Below, one piece after another: positions 28,061 to 37,010 of a stretch of DNA of 64,000 nt. The notes below the pieces were generated by a model that was not told the origin of the DNA, did not search any database, and saw only the letters and a list, made by a program, of their open reading frames with translations. The position numbers were made by a program, and so were the translations under genes. Numbering within the stretch: the stretch's first letter is position 1; the number at the start of each line of letters is the position of its first letter. Origin of the DNA: Klebsiella sp. RHBSTW-00484 (GTDB lineage Bacteria > Pseudomonadota > Gammaproteobacteria > Enterobacterales > Enterobacteriaceae); contig NZ_CP055481.1 of the NCBI RefSeq assembly GCF_013705725.1, forward strand, positions 3,968,001-4,032,000, in the 5' to 3' direction.

Positions 28061-29115
28061 GCCGCGTTGATATCGCGGTCATGGTCAGCATAACAGCCGG
28101 GGCAAGTCCATTCGCGTACTTTCAGCGGCATTTCCGCCATCTTATGGCCGCAACAATGGCACGTTTTCGAACTGGAGAACCACTGATCCAGTCTGACCAG
28201 GTGAACCCCTGCCGACTCCGCTTTGTAGGCGAGTTTTGCCACAAATCCGGACCAGGCCGCATCCCCGATATGACGGGCAAGGCGACGGTTTTTCATCATG
28301 TTTGCTGATTTCAGCGTTTCCACTATCACCGCTTGGTTTTCGTCGATAATTCGTCGGGAAAGTTTGTGCTGGAAGTCCGCGCGGGCATTGGCTACCCGCT
28401 CATGCTGCGCGGCAAGGCATAAGCGGGCCTTACGGCGGTTTGCGCTTCCCGGCATCTTACGGGATAGCGCCTTACTATCGCGGCGTAAACGGCGGTATGC
28501 GTTGACCAGATGTCGGGGGTTAGCCACCTTGCCACCGTCATTGCCAATCAAATAGTGCGATAGCCCCAAATCATAGCCCGCCACGGTGGTGATACAGGTC
28601 GGCTTTGCTGCCGCTTCCTGTCCATCATCTGCAAGTATTGAGGCGTAGTATTTGCCCGCCGCGTTGCGGGTGATTGTGATGCTGGAAACCTTGCCGACAA
28701 TCTCACGGTGAACTTTCGCCCGGACAGGTTTCAATTTTGGCAACTGGATAGCGTCAGTGAGTACCTTTCCGTTGGGATGGTAGCTGGATTGCCTGCCGTG
28801 TTTGCTTTTGAAGGCGGGGAATTTAGCCCGCTTCTGAAAGAAATTAGCAAATGCCCTGTCCAGATTGATCACCGCTTGCTGTAGCGCCAGAGAGTCGTAA
28901 CCTTTGAGCCAGCCATAACGGCGGGATTTTTTCGCCACGGCCAGCAACGGCTTTATATCGCGTGCTGGCCTGAGAGAAACGCCGTGACGCTGGTACATAT
29001 GGCGGCTGATATGCAGGGCTTTATTATACGCGAACCGAACCGCGCCAAACTGCGCATTTAAGAATGCGGCCTGTTCGTCGGTCTGGTAAATGCGTACTTT
29101 AGTCGCTCGCTTCAT
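27955..29115 (-). CDS. tnpB: RNA-guided endonuclease TnpB family protein
   Basis: 386 aa from the ATG at 29115 (MKRATKVRIYQTDEQ); the frame runs on to 29187 without family support. The OrfB_IS605 N-terminal region is followed by a split RuvC nuclease: Asp182 (GYDLGLSHY), Glu266 (AVIVETLKS) and Asp348 (DHDRDINAAINIQ). The zinc ribbon has Cys319/Cys322 and Cys338/Cys341. All three catalytic acids are kept, so it is not an obvious nuclease-dead repressor. Such proteins cut DNA guided by omega-RNA and help the element persist; here no TnpA is nearby to move it. Confidence 0.88.
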   Translation of the reverse strand: MKRATKVRIYQTDEQAAFLNAQFGAVRFAYNKALHISRHMYQRHGVSLRPARDIKPLLAVAKKSRRYGWLKGYDSLALQQAVINLDRAFANFFQKRAKFPAFKSKHGRQSSYHPNGKVLTDAIQLPKLKPVRAKVHREIVGKVSSITITRNAAGKYYASILADDGQEAAAKPTCITTVAGYDLGLSHYLIGNDGGKVANPRHLVNAYRRLRRDSKALSRKMPGSANRRKARLCLAAQHERVANARADFQHKLSRRIIDENQAVIVETLKSANMMKNRRLARHIGDAAWSGFVAKLAYKAESAGVHLVRLDQWFSSSKTCHCCGHKMAEMPLKVREWTCPGCYADHDRDINAAINIQRKGITELMAAGLVVKAHRGLHKSGVMPVAA

Positions 29116-29238
29116 CTCAGTACCGTCAGAAATGAAGTGGTTATTTATACAGTGCTTTTGTGGATTAATTTTGATGCAAAACAACATTAGCGCCCTTATA
29201 TCCCCGCCCGCACTGGGCTAGGGTTTGCGGGGCATTTG

Positions 29239-30141
29239 CTAACCTCCCATTTTCAGACAAAACCCCGGTGTTGCCTGACGCTCAATCCAGTCAATCATTC
29301 GCCCGGCAATATCCGCCCCCGTTGTGGTTTCAACACCTTCCAGGCCCGGCGAAGCATTCACTTCCATCACCAGCGGGCCGCGCGTAGCACGCAAAATATC
29401 GACGCCCGCCACATCCAACCCCAGCGTTTGCGTGGCTTTAATCGCCATTTCTCGCTCCTGCTCGCTGATGGTCGCGACCGTCGCCACGCCACCGCGATGC
29501 AGATTTGAACGGAAGTCGCCCTCCTTCGCCCGCCGTTCAATCGCCGCCACCACTTCATTGCCCACCACCAGGCAGCGCACATCCCGACCTTTCGCCTCGG
29601 CGATATACTCCTGCACCAGAATATGGGCGTTCAGACCGCGAAACGCGTCAATCACGCTCTCCGCCGCCTGGCGGGTTTCGGCCAGCACCACGCCGATGCC
29701 CTGCGTACCTTCCACCAGTTTTACCACCAGCGGCGCGCCGCCCACCATCGCGATCAGGTCGCTGGTATCATCCGGCGAGTGCGCAATACCGGTAAGCGGC
29801 AGGTCAATCCCCTGACGCGCCAGCAGCTGTAGCGAGCGCAGCTTGTCACGGGCGCGCGTAATAGCGACAGACTCATTCAGCGGATAGCTGCCCAGCAGCT
29901 CAAACTGACGCAACGCGGCGGTGCCGTAATAGGTGATCGCTGAACCGATGCGAGGGATCACAGCATCGAAATGCGGTAGCTGGCGGCCTTTATAGTGAAT
30001 CGATGAGGCCACCGGACTGACGTTCATATAGCAAGAAAGTGGATCGAGGATTTCGACCTGATGACCGCGTTTATGCGCGGCTTCACGCAGGCGTCGACAT
30101 GAATAAAGCGTTCCATCCCGGGATAATATGGCAATTTTCAC
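29239..30141 (-). CDS. rimK: Ribosomal protein S6 glutamate ligase RimK
   Basis: 300 aa from the GTG at 30141 ([18 protein letters not shown]), the E. coli length; the frame continues upstream to 30219 without homology. ATP-grasp ligase: [15 protein letters not shown] is the ATP-binding loop and [16 protein letters not shown] the metal-binding end. It adds glutamates to the C-terminus of S6 (RpsF). It follows nfsA by 115 bp on the same strand. Confidence 0.95.
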   Translation of the reverse strand: MKIAILSRDGTLYSCRRLREAAHKRGHQVEILDPLSCYMNVSPVASSIHYKGRQLPHFDAVIPRIGSAITYYGTAALRQFELLGSYPLNESVAITRARDKLRSLQLLARQGIDLPLTGIAHSPDDTSDLIAMVGGAPLVVKLVEGTQGIGVVLAETRQAAESVIDAFRGLNAHILVQEYIAEAKGRDVRCLVVGNEVVAAIERRAKEGDFRSNLHRGGVATVATISEQEREMAIKATQTLGLDVAGVDILRATRGPLVMEVNASPGLEGVETTTGADIAGRMIDWIERQATPGFCLKMGG

Positions 30142-30256
30142 CCTGTACCTCTGCGAAAAGACCCGCTTTGGCGGGCCTTTGATAGCTAACAACGACTCAA
30201 ATTTACGCTGACCTTGCAAAATCGCCTGGCGTCAGGCCGGGGCAGTTTACACGCAA

Positions 30257-30979
30257 TCAGCGCGTAGCCCATCCCTGCTTATGCAGATATTCAAGAATAA
30301 ACGGGCGACTCTCTTTAACAATAGTACGACGGATATGGTCGCTCCAGGTATCACGACGCGTGTTGCTCCCACGTGACAGATAATACTGCGCCAGCTGCTC
30401 GTCATATTCGCTAAGTAGCGCATCGTCTAGCGGCTGATAGCTATTTTCGTGCACCAGCATCGCCGACGGCATACGCGGTTTTACGTCCGGGTTATCCGCG
30501 GGCCAGCCAAGGCACAGGCCAAACAGCGGCAGTACGTGCTGCGGCAGCTTCAGCAGTTCGGTCACTGCATCAATATTGTTGCGCAAGCCGCCGATATAGA
30601 CACCGCCCAATCCCAGAGACTCTGCCGCCACCAGCGCATTCTGCGCCATAATCGCGGTATCAACGCAACCCAGCAGCAACTGTTCCGCCAGTCCCAGTTG
30701 GGCATCGGGGCAAATTTGCTGATTGCGATTAAAATCGGCGCAGAACACCCAGAATTCGGCAGCCTGCGCCACGTGCTTCTGACCGCCGCTCATTGTCACC
30801 AGCTGTTGACGCAGCTGTGGATCGGTGACACGAATGATTGAGGTACATTGTAAAAAACTGGAGCTGGAAGCCCCCTGTGCACCGGCAATAATCGCAGCGC
30901 GCTGTTCATCACTGATAGGCGCGTCGGTAAAATGGCGAATAGAACGGTGGCTACGCAGCAGCTCAATGGTCGGCGTCAT
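30257..30979 (-). CDS. nfsA: Oxygen-insensitive NADPH nitroreductase NfsA
   Basis: 240 aa, E. coli length. FMN-binding nitroreductase fold: RSHRSIRHFTDAPI at the N-terminus and GLGGVYIGGLRNN are family landmarks; the C-terminal SNTRRDTWSDHIRRTIVKESRP region carries the NADPH-binding arginines. Reduces nitro compounds, quinones and chromate. It overlaps ybjC by 17 bp and is co-transcribed with it; in E. coli the pair is induced by SoxS. Confidence 0.96.
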   Translation of the reverse strand: MTPTIELLRSHRSIRHFTDAPISDEQRAAIIAGAQGASSSSFLQCTSIIRVTDPQLRQQLVTMSGGQKHVAQAAEFWVFCADFNRNQQICPDAQLGLAEQLLLGCVDTAIMAQNALVAAESLGLGGVYIGGLRNNIDAVTELLKLPQHVLPLFGLCLGWPADNPDVKPRMPSAMLVHENSYQPLDDALLSEYDEQLAQYYLSRGSNTRRDTWSDHIRRTIVKESRPFILEYLHKQGWATR

Positions 30980-31253
30980 CTCGTTTTTCTCTGTCAGACA
31001 AGGAAGAAGGTGGGGTTTTGGTTTGCGTCAACTGCGGGGCAATCACTTTCGCCACCCGCCACATTAACGCCACGGCGGCCGGGAGCATCAGCAGGATCCC
31101 CGCGAAAATCATCAATAGCGCAGCCGTCGGGCTGGAAAACGGTGCGGGTAGACTGACGTACTGATTGAGCGAGAGCCAGGCCAGCGTCAACAACACCATG
31201 CCGAGAATCTCAACCACCAGCACGCTTTTTGGCAATGCAGCGGGCGATCGCAT
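30963..31253 (-). CDS. ybjC: Inner membrane protein YbjC
   Basis: 96 aa from the ATG at 31253, which has GGAGGAG upstream; E. coli YbjC is 95. Two hydrophobic helices (VLVVEILGMVLLTLAWLSL and ALLMIFAGILLMLPAAVALMW), then a charged tail. Function unknown. The frame extends to 31403, but that part is the control region shared with grxA. Confidence 0.9.
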   Translation of the reverse strand: MRSPAALPKSVLVVEILGMVLLTLAWLSLNQYVSLPAPFSSPTAALLMIFAGILLMLPAAVALMWRVAKVIAPQLTQTKTPPSSLSDREKRDDADH

Positions 31254-31317
31254 AACACTCCTCCGGTCCAAATAATTCGCACAACCCAGCGAAAACGGGT
31301 CACGCAACAGGGCCAGT

Positions 31318-31354
31318 ATAGCGGTTTCATCGCCAGAGTATTTATCAAACATAG
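31318..31354. promoter_or_regulatory. OxyR-like tandem site upstream of grxA
   Basis: Two 15-bp units starting with ATAG (31318-31332) and ending with ATAG (31340-31354) are spaced 22 bp start to start, the phasing expected for an OxyR tetramer. Individual matches are moderate. In E. coli grxA is a known OxyR target. Confidence 0.4.
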
Positions 31355-31458
31355 CCCTAAACCATCGAAGCAAAAGGCAGAACCTTCTTTCCCTCGTCGG
31401 CATAACGCGTCATGATACGCCCCATTCGCCATCAGGCTGAGATTTAAGGAGAGAAACG

Positions 31459-31722
31459 ATGTTTACCGTAATTTTTGGTCGTCCAGGTTGTCCGTATTGC
31501 GTTCGCGCCAAAGAACTGGCTGAAAAGTTGACCAATGAGCGTGATGATTTCAACTATCGCTACATTGATATTCACGCCGAAGGCATCAGCAAAGCCGATC
31601 TGGAAAAAACCGTGGGCAAGCCGGTAGAAACCGTACCGCAGATTTTTGTCGATCAGAAACACATCGGCGGCTGCACGGATTTTGAAGCCTGGGCGAAAGA
31701 GAATCTGGGTCTGTTTGCCTGA
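31459..31722 (+). CDS. grxA: Glutaredoxin 1
   Basis: 87 aa (E. coli 85). Thioredoxin-fold oxidoreductase that uses glutathione to reduce disulfides, including ribonucleotide reductase and OxyR. Active site Cys11-Pro-Tyr-Cys14 (GRPGCPYCVRAK), cis-Pro loop TVPQIFVD and the GSH-binding GGCTDFEAW are all present. Divergent from ybjC, convergent with ybjM. Confidence 0.97.
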   Translation: MFTVIFGRPGCPYCVRAKELAEKLTNERDDFNYRYIDIHAEGISKADLEKTVGKPVETVPQIFVDQKHIGGCTDFEAWAKENLGLFA

Positions 31723-31728
31723 GACGAC

Positions 31729-32112
31729 TCAATCTTCTGATGAGTGCTTGCGTCTGGTATCAAGCCAGGCGCAAATAAACAGAAAGCATAACGCGCCAAG
31801 CGCGCACCAGAACACCGCGCTAAACAACCACGCCAGCTCCTGCCAGAAAGAACGCTGAGTCACAAAGAAAAGCCGCATTACCACCAGACAAATGGGGGCC
31901 GCCAGCATCGCACCGATAAGGGGACGAATAACCCGCTGTCCAGGTGAGAGGCAGCTTGCCGCAGCGCCGGGGAGTAAAAAAAACAGTAGCCCTAGCTCGG
32001 GATTACCGGTAGCCCGAAAGGCACCTTTCATATGTAACAGCAGCGATAAACAAACCACAATAAATAGAAAGAACCCACAGATAATACCGGCCCAAGCACG
32101 CTCAGATTTCAC
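31729..32112 (-). CDS. ybjM: Inner membrane protein YbjM
   Basis: 127 aa, close to E. coli YbjM (125). Four hydrophobic helices, starting at IICGFFLFIVVCLSLLLHM, and a basic tail (WLDTRRKHSSED). Function unknown. Ends 7 bp from the grxA stop on the other strand. Confidence 0.9.
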   Translation of the reverse strand: MKSERAWAGIICGFFLFIVVCLSLLLHMKGAFRATGNPELGLLFFLLPGAAASCLSPGQRVIRPLIGAMLAAPICLVVMRLFFVTQRSFWQELAWLFSAVFWCALGALCFLFICAWLDTRRKHSSED

Positions 32113-32379
32113 TACATCCTCCTGATTTTGCCTCTAACCAACTTCCACTTCGTCCAGTCAGATAAAGATTCTGGCAGTCCATTCCAATTAAAGATCCCGC
32201 CAGTGCAAAAACGATTGTTACTAGCCGAAGCCTCCAGGAAGGATTAAACTACCGACTATATTTTGCTGGTTATAACGGGATGCCAGAATAGCGTTCGTGA
32301 CAGCGCGAACACTGGAGCAACCTTAGACCAAATAACCATTTCCTTCAACAACTTACTAGTAAATGAGAAGTTGGCTTTC

Positions 32380-34065
32380 GTGAATATAAACGTCGCAGAT
32401 TTGTTAAACGGGAATTACATCCTGTTATTGTTCGTTGTTCTTGCATTAGGTCTTTGCCTCGGGAAACTGCGTCTCGGGTCAGTACAACTTGGTAATTCCA
32501 TTGGCGTTTTAGTCGTTTCGTTATTATTAGGCCAGCAACATTTTAGTATTAACACTGATGCCCTAAATCTCGGCTTTATGCTGTTTATTTTTTGTGTCGG
32601 CGTGGAAGCGGGTCCCAACTTTTTTTCTATTTTTTTTCGCGATGGGAAAAATTACCTGATGCTGGCTCTGGTAATGGTCGGTAGCGCAATGCTGATCGCC
32701 ATGGGTCTGGGTAAGCTGTTCGGCTGGGATATCGGCCTGACGGCCGGGATGCTCGCCGGGGCAATGACCTCAACCCCGGTGCTGGTCGGCGCTGGCGATA
32801 CGCTACGCCACTTCGGCATGTCCAGCGAGCAGCTCGCCTCCTCACTCGATCACCTGAGTCTTGGCTACGCTCTGACCTACCTGGTTGGCCTGGTGAGCCT
32901 GATTGTTGGCGCTCGCTATATGCCCAAACTACAGCACCAGGATTTGCAAACCAGCGCCCAGCAAATCGCCCGTGAACGTGGCCTCGATAACGATTCCCGG
33001 CGCAAGGTCTATCTGCCGGTGATCCGCGCCTATCGCGTCGGCCCGGAGCTGGTGGCATGGGCCGACGGCAAAAACCTGCGCGAGCTGGGTATTTATCGCC
33101 AGACCGGCTGCTATATCGAGCGAATTCGCCGTAACGGCATTCTCGCCAACCCAGACGGTGACGCGGTGTTGCAGATGGGCGATGATATCGCGCTGGTAGG
33201 CTACCCGGATGCCCATGCCCGTCTCGACCCGAGCTTTCGTAACGGCAAAGAGGTCTTCGACCGCGACCTGCTGGACATGCGCATCGTCACCGAAGAGATC
33301 GTGGTCAAAAATCACAATGCCGTGGGCCGTCGTCTGGCGCAGCTGAAGCTGACCGATCACGGTTGCTTCTTAAACCGCGTGATCCGCAGCCAAATCGAAA
33401 TGCCCATTGACGATAACGTGGTGCTTAATAAGGGCGATGTGTTACAGGTCAGCGGCGATGCGCGTCGCGTTAAAACTGTCGCGGACCGTATCGGCTTTAT
33501 CTCTATTCACAGCCAGGTGACCGACCTGCTCGCCTTCTGCGCCTTCTTCATCGTTGGCCTGATGATCGGCATGATCACCTTCCAGTTCAGTTCGTTCAGC
33601 TTCGGCATCGGTAACGCCGCCGGTCTGTTGTTTGCCGGGATCATGCTCGGCTTCCTGCGAGCTAACCATCCGACGTTCGGCTATATCCCCCAGGGGGCGC
33701 TGAATATGGTGAAAGAGTTCGGATTGATGGTGTTTATGGCCGGTGTAGGGCTCAGTGCAGGAGCCGGTATTAATAACGGCCTTGGTGCGGTTGGTGGTCA
33801 AATGCTGGCTGCCGGGCTTATCGTCAGCCTGGTGCCGGTGGTTATCTGCTTCCTGTTCGGCGCGTACGTCCTGCGCATGAACCGCGCAATGCTATTCGGC
33901 GCGATGATGGGAGCCCGTACCTGTGCGCCAGCGATGGAAATTATCAGCGATACCGCGCGCAGCAACATTCCCGCTCTGGGATACGCCGGAACCTATGCCA
34001 TCGCTAACGTGTTGTTAACCCTGGCAGGTACGCTGATTGTCATCATCTGGCCGGGGCTACAGTAA
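32380..34065 (+). CDS. ybjL: Putative transporter YbjL (AspT/YidE family)
   Basis: 561 aa from the GTG at 32380 ([18 protein letters not shown]), the E. coli length. Two sets of five hydrophobic helices flank two RCK_C (TrkA-C) domains at about residues 200-385. Family repeats [12 protein letters not shown] and [13 protein letters not shown], and [10 protein letters not shown] and [12 protein letters not shown], are typical of aspartate:alanine exchanger-like proteins. Substrate unknown. A frame upstream to 32263 is open but unconserved. Followed by rybB. Confidence 0.93.
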   Translation: MNINVADLLNGNYILLLFVVLALGLCLGKLRLGSVQLGNSIGVLVVSLLLGQQHFSINTDALNLGFMLFIFCVGVEAGPNFFSIFFRDGKNYLMLALVMVGSAMLIAMGLGKLFGWDIGLTAGMLAGAMTSTPVLVGAGDTLRHFGMSSEQLASSLDHLSLGYALTYLVGLVSLIVGARYMPKLQHQDLQTSAQQIARERGLDNDSRRKVYLPVIRAYRVGPELVAWADGKNLRELGIYRQTGCYIERIRRNGILANPDGDAVLQMGDDIALVGYPDAHARLDPSFRNGKEVFDRDLLDMRIVTEEIVVKNHNAVGRRLAQLKLTDHGCFLNRVIRSQIEMPIDDNVVLNKGDVLQVSGDARRVKTVADRIGFISIHSQVTDLLAFCAFFIVGLMIGMITFQFSSFSFGIGNAAGLLFAGIMLGFLRANHPTFGYIPQGALNMVKEFGLMVFMAGVGLSAGAGINNGLGAVGGQMLAAGLIVSLVPVVICFLFGAYVLRMNRAMLFGAMMGARTCAPAMEIISDTARSNIPALGYAGTYAIANVLLTLAGTLIVIIWPGLQ

Positions 34066-34094
34066 TTTTTTTCAGAAAAAAAACGCATATTCGC

Positions 34095-34123
34095 AGAACT
34101 TTTTTTACTGGCATCAGTCATAA
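34095..34123 (+). promoter_or_regulatory. Sigma-E type promoter of rybB
   Basis: AGAACTT (34095-34101), 16-bp spacer, then TCATAA (34118-34123), six bases before the RybB 5' end. This fits the sigma-E consensus (GGAACTT, about N16, TCNAA) known for rybB. Confidence 0.8.
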
Positions 34124-34128
34124 GTAGT

Positions 34129-34207
34129 GCCACTGCTTTTCTTTGATGTCCCCATTTTGTGGAGCCCATCAACCCCGCCGCTTAGGTTCAAGGTTGATGG
34201 GTTTTTT
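34129..34207 (+). ncRNA. rybB: Small regulatory RNA RybB
   Basis: The 79-nt stretch from GCCACTGCTTTTCTTTGATG to the T-tract matches E. coli RybB nearly base for base, differing mainly in the terminator loop. The 5' seed GCCACTGC, which pairs with outer-membrane porin mRNAs, is intact. It ends in a terminator with stem CCCATCAACC/GGTTGATGGG (34165-34174 and 34192-34201) and six Ts. It acts with Hfq as the repressor arm of the sigma-E envelope response. Same position as in E. coli, between ybjL and ybjK. Confidence 0.96.
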
Positions 34208-34223
34208 GTTTTCTGCGCCCCGC

Positions 34224-34766
34224 TCACTCCCCCGCCAGCCTTCCCACCATCAGCCGAATCGCTTCTCTTGATAGCGGCGCTCTGTCGGTCACGAAATGTA
34301 GCGTCATCCCCTCAATGAATGCATCCAGCCCGCGGGCTGTTGCCGGTTCAAACCACTGCTCGAGGGTTTGCTGGCTGCGTAGCATCCAGTTCTGCATCAC
34401 TGCTTTTAAATTCGGCTGGCTGCTGCAAAAGGCGTAAAGCTGGTACATCAGTTCCATATTGCGCGCGGTGGTAACCTGGGCGCTAAAAATCAGCTCAGCA
34501 ATGGCGTCACACGCCTCTTCACGGTTGCTTACGTTCGCGAAGAACTGCTGATACTGTACCGACATCTGGCCGGTAAATACGCTGAATGCTTCCTCGACCA
34601 GCGCCTCAATACCGCTGAAATAGTAAGTCAGCGAGCCCAGCGGAACACCGGCACAGCTGGCGATTTTGCGATGCGTGACCGCATGAATTCCATGTATAGC
34701 AATCGTGTCCAGCGTCGCCTGCAAAATGCGCTCCCGACGCTGTGGGTCGTTCGGTCGACGAGCCAT
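34224..34766 (-). CDS. rcdA: TetR-family regulator (YbjK/RcdA)
   Basis: 180 aa from the ATG at 34766, with GAGGG upstream; E. coli RcdA is 178. N-terminal TetR helix-turn-helix ([39 protein letters not shown]) and an all-helical ligand and dimer domain. In E. coli it activates csgD and other stress and biofilm genes. Divergent from ybjJ, sharing a 181-bp control region. Confidence 0.88.
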   Translation of the reverse strand: MARRPNDPQRRERILQATLDTIAIHGIHAVTHRKIASCAGVPLGSLTYYFSGIEALVEEAFSVFTGQMSVQYQQFFANVSNREEACDAIAELIFSAQVTTARNMELMYQLYAFCSSQPNLKAVMQNWMLRSQQTLEQWFEPATARGLDAFIEGMTLHFVTDRAPLSREAIRLMVGRLAGE

Positions 34767-34885
34767 AAGTTTCCCTCTTTTATTCAAATGGACGCATACT
34801 CTCACAGCACGCGCTTAAGATATCCCTCAGGCTGAATCGAGTCATTGAGGTCAATAAAAAAGCGGTCAGCAGCAAGCAACCTATA

Positions 34886-34899
34886 TGTACAAATGTACA
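34886..34899. promoter_or_regulatory. Palindromic TGTACA pair, candidate TetR operator
   Basis: TGTACAAATGTACA: two TGTACA hexamers around AA, palindromic except for the two central bases, between the divergent rcdA and ybjJ. Its position fits autoregulation by RcdA or control of ybjJ; the known RcdA consensus was not compared. Confidence 0.45.
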
Positions 34900-34947
34900 C
34901 AACCTTGCTACTGTTGTCTCCATCTCTTCACTCACGGGCATTTACGG

Positions 34948-36150
34948 ATGACAGCACAAACCTCCCGCAGAGCCCTCCAGCTACGGCTGTGGGCGCTCTT
35001 CATGTTCTTTTTTATTCCCGGATTACTCATGGCCTCATGGGCAACCCGCACGCCAGCGATTCGCGATTTGCTGACGCTATCCACGGCGGAAATGGGGATT
35101 GTATTATTTGGACTATCGATAGGTTCAATGAGCGGAATTCTCTGCTCCGCGTGGCTGGTCAATCGTTTCGGCACCCGTAAAGTCATTCGCGCCACCATGT
35201 CCTGCGCGGTGGTAGGGATGCTGGTGCTCAGCGTCGCACTGTGGTTTACATCAGCCGTTCTATTTGCTCTTGGGCTGGCCATCTTTGGTGCCAGCTTTGG
35301 CTCAGCCGAGGTGGCGATTAACGTTGAAGGCGCTGCCGTTGAACGTGAAATGAATAAAACCGTCCTGCCGATGATGCATGGCTTCTACAGCTTCGGCACG
35401 CTGATCGGTGCCGGGATTGGCATGGCGGTCACCGGTTTCGGCCTGCCCGCCGCGCCGCATATTCTGCTGGCGGCGCTGGTGGCTATCCTCCCTATTGCCA
35501 TCGCCATTCGCGCCATCCCCGACGGTACCGGCAAAAATGCTGCAGAAGCCGCACGCCACGAAGGAAAAGGACTGCCGGTCTGGCGTGATACCCAACTGTT
35601 GCTCATTGGGTTAATCGTGCTGGCAATGGCCTTTGCCGAAGGTTCCGCCAACGACTGGTTACCGCTGCTAATGGTGGATGGTCATGGCTTCAGCCCAACC
35701 TCCGGCTCTTTGATTTACGCAGGCTTCACGCTCGGAATGACCATCGGTCGCTTTACCGGCGGTTGGTTTATCGACCGCTACAGCCGGGTAACCGTCGTTC
35801 GCGCCAGCGCGGTGATGGGCGCTCTGGGCATTGCGCTGATTATTTTTGTCGATAGCCCGTGGGTCGCCGGCATTTCCGTACTGTTATGGGGCCTCGGCGC
35901 TTCGCTGGGCTTCCCGCTGACTATTTCCGCCGCCAGCGATACCGGGCCCGATGCGCCGAAGCGTGTTAGCATCGTGGCAATCACCGGCTACCTCGCCTTT
36001 CTCGTCGGCCCGCCGCTGCTGGGCTTCCTCGGCGAGCATTTTGGCCTGCGCAGCGCGATGATGGTCGTTCTGGCGCTGGTCCTGGTGGCGGCACTGGTCG
36101 CCCGCGCGGTAGCAAAACCACAACCCGAACCTGTTATGGAGAACAGTTAA
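34948..36150 (+). CDS. ybjJ: Major facilitator superfamily transporter YbjJ
   Basis: 400 aa from the ATG at 34948 ([18 protein letters not shown]); E. coli 402. About 12 membrane helices; the MFS motif between helices 2 and 3 reads [22 protein letters not shown], and [16 protein letters not shown] is a family landmark. Substrate unknown. Its stop overlaps the start of ybjI (TAATG), so the phosphatase YbjI may act on what it transports. Confidence 0.93.
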   Translation: MTAQTSRRALQLRLWALFMFFFIPGLLMASWATRTPAIRDLLTLSTAEMGIVLFGLSIGSMSGILCSAWLVNRFGTRKVIRATMSCAVVGMLVLSVALWFTSAVLFALGLAIFGASFGSAEVAINVEGAAVEREMNKTVLPMMHGFYSFGTLIGAGIGMAVTGFGLPAAPHILLAALVAILPIAIAIRAIPDGTGKNAAEAARHEGKGLPVWRDTQLLLIGLIVLAMAFAEGSANDWLPLLMVDGHGFSPTSGSLIYAGFTLGMTIGRFTGGWFIDRYSRVTVVRASAVMGALGIALIIFVDSPWVAGISVLLWGLGASLGFPLTISAASDTGPDAPKRVSIVAITGYLAFLVGPPLLGFLGEHFGLRSAMMVVLALVLVAALVARAVAKPQPEPVMENS

Positions 36151-36962
36151 TGAGCATCAAATTGATTGCGGTAGACATGGATGGCACTTTCTTAAGCGAT
36201 GCCAAAACCTATAACCGCCAGCGCTTCCTTGCCCAATACCAGCGAATGCGTGAACAAGACATCCGCTTCGTCGTGGCCAGCGGCAACCAGTATTACCAGT
36301 TGATTTCGTTCTTCCCTGAGGTAGCCAATGAGATTGCTTTTGTCGCCGAAAACGGCGGCTGGGTGGTCAGCGCCGGGGACGACGTGTTTAACTGCCAAAT
36401 ACCAAAAGCGCATTTCAATACCGTCATAGATCATCTGCAAACGCTAACTGACATTGAAATTATCGCCTGCGGTAAACGCAGCGCTTACACCCTCAATCAA
36501 TATAACGATGAACTGAAGGCGATCGCGGCAAAGTATTATCATCGCCTTGAACTGGTCGACGACTTTAATCAGATTGATGATGTGATTCTGAAATTCGGCC
36601 TCAACGTACCGGATCACTTAATCCCGCAGATGCAGCCGAAACTGCACGCCGCACTGGGTGATATGGTCACCGCGGTGGCTACGGGTTACGGCAGTATCGA
36701 CCTGATTATTCCTGGGGTACACAAAGCCAACGGCCTGCGCATTTTGCAGGAGCGCTGGGGCATTGAAAACCATGAAGTCGTCGCGTTCGGCGACAGCGGC
36801 AACGATATTGAAATGCTGCAACACGCCGGATTCGGTTTTGCGATGGCAAACGCCGCCGCCCCGGTGAAAGCCGTTGCTAGATATGATGCGCCGCACAACA
36901 ACGAGGAAGGCGTGCTGCATATTATTGATAAAGTGCTTAATCGCGAAGCGCCGTTCGCCTGA
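36150..36962 (+). CDS. ybjI: HAD-family sugar phosphatase YbjI
   Basis: 270 aa, Cof-type (class IIB) HAD hydrolase. Motif I VDMDGTFLSD carries the nucleophile Asp; motif II is [11 protein letters not shown]; motif III Lys lies near GVHKANGL; motif IV reads VVAFGDSGNDIEML. E. coli YbjI dephosphorylates FMN, erythrose-4-P and other phosphosugars. Translationally coupled to ybjJ. A paralogue, ybiV, lies at 59374 in this window. Confidence 0.94.
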   Translation: MSIKLIAVDMDGTFLSDAKTYNRQRFLAQYQRMREQDIRFVVASGNQYYQLISFFPEVANEIAFVAENGGWVVSAGDDVFNCQIPKAHFNTVIDHLQTLTDIEIIACGKRSAYTLNQYNDELKAIAAKYYHRLELVDDFNQIDDVILKFGLNVPDHLIPQMQPKLHAALGDMVTAVATGYGSIDLIIPGVHKANGLRILQERWGIENHEVVAFGDSGNDIEMLQHAGFGFAMANAAAPVKAVARYDAPHNNEEGVLHIIDKVLNREAPFA

Positions 36963-36968
36963 GGCGTA

Positions 36969-36999
36969 ACCCGCTGCGGCGCTCAACGTCGCAGCGGGT
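36969..36999. terminator. Hairpin between convergent ybjI and mdfA
   Basis: Stem ACCCGCTGCG / CGCAGCGGGT (36969-36978 and 36990-36999), 11-nt loop, with GATTTTG after it. Probably ends ybjI transcription and may serve mdfA from the other side. Confidence 0.65.
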
Positions 37000-37010
37000 G
37001 ATTTTGAAAG

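Larger units (their letters stand above)
27905..29232 (-). mobile_element. Solitary TnpB element (IS200/IS605 superfamily, IS1341-type), approximate ends
   Basis: A tnpB gene without a tnpA partner fills the rimK-ybjN gap. Downstream of tnpB (minus strand) a GC hairpin CCCCGCC-GTTTAT-GGCGGGG at 27924-27943 is typical of the right end and of the omega-RNA scaffold. Upstream, CCCCGC...GCGGGG (about 29203-29233) is a likely left-end hairpin. Exact borders cannot be fixed, because these elements make no target duplication. Confidence 0.7.

Noticed and set aside
27955..29115. TnpB as a nuclease-dead TldR-type repressor
   Set aside because: The three RuvC acidic residues and zinc-ribbon cysteines are present, so catalytic loss is not supported.
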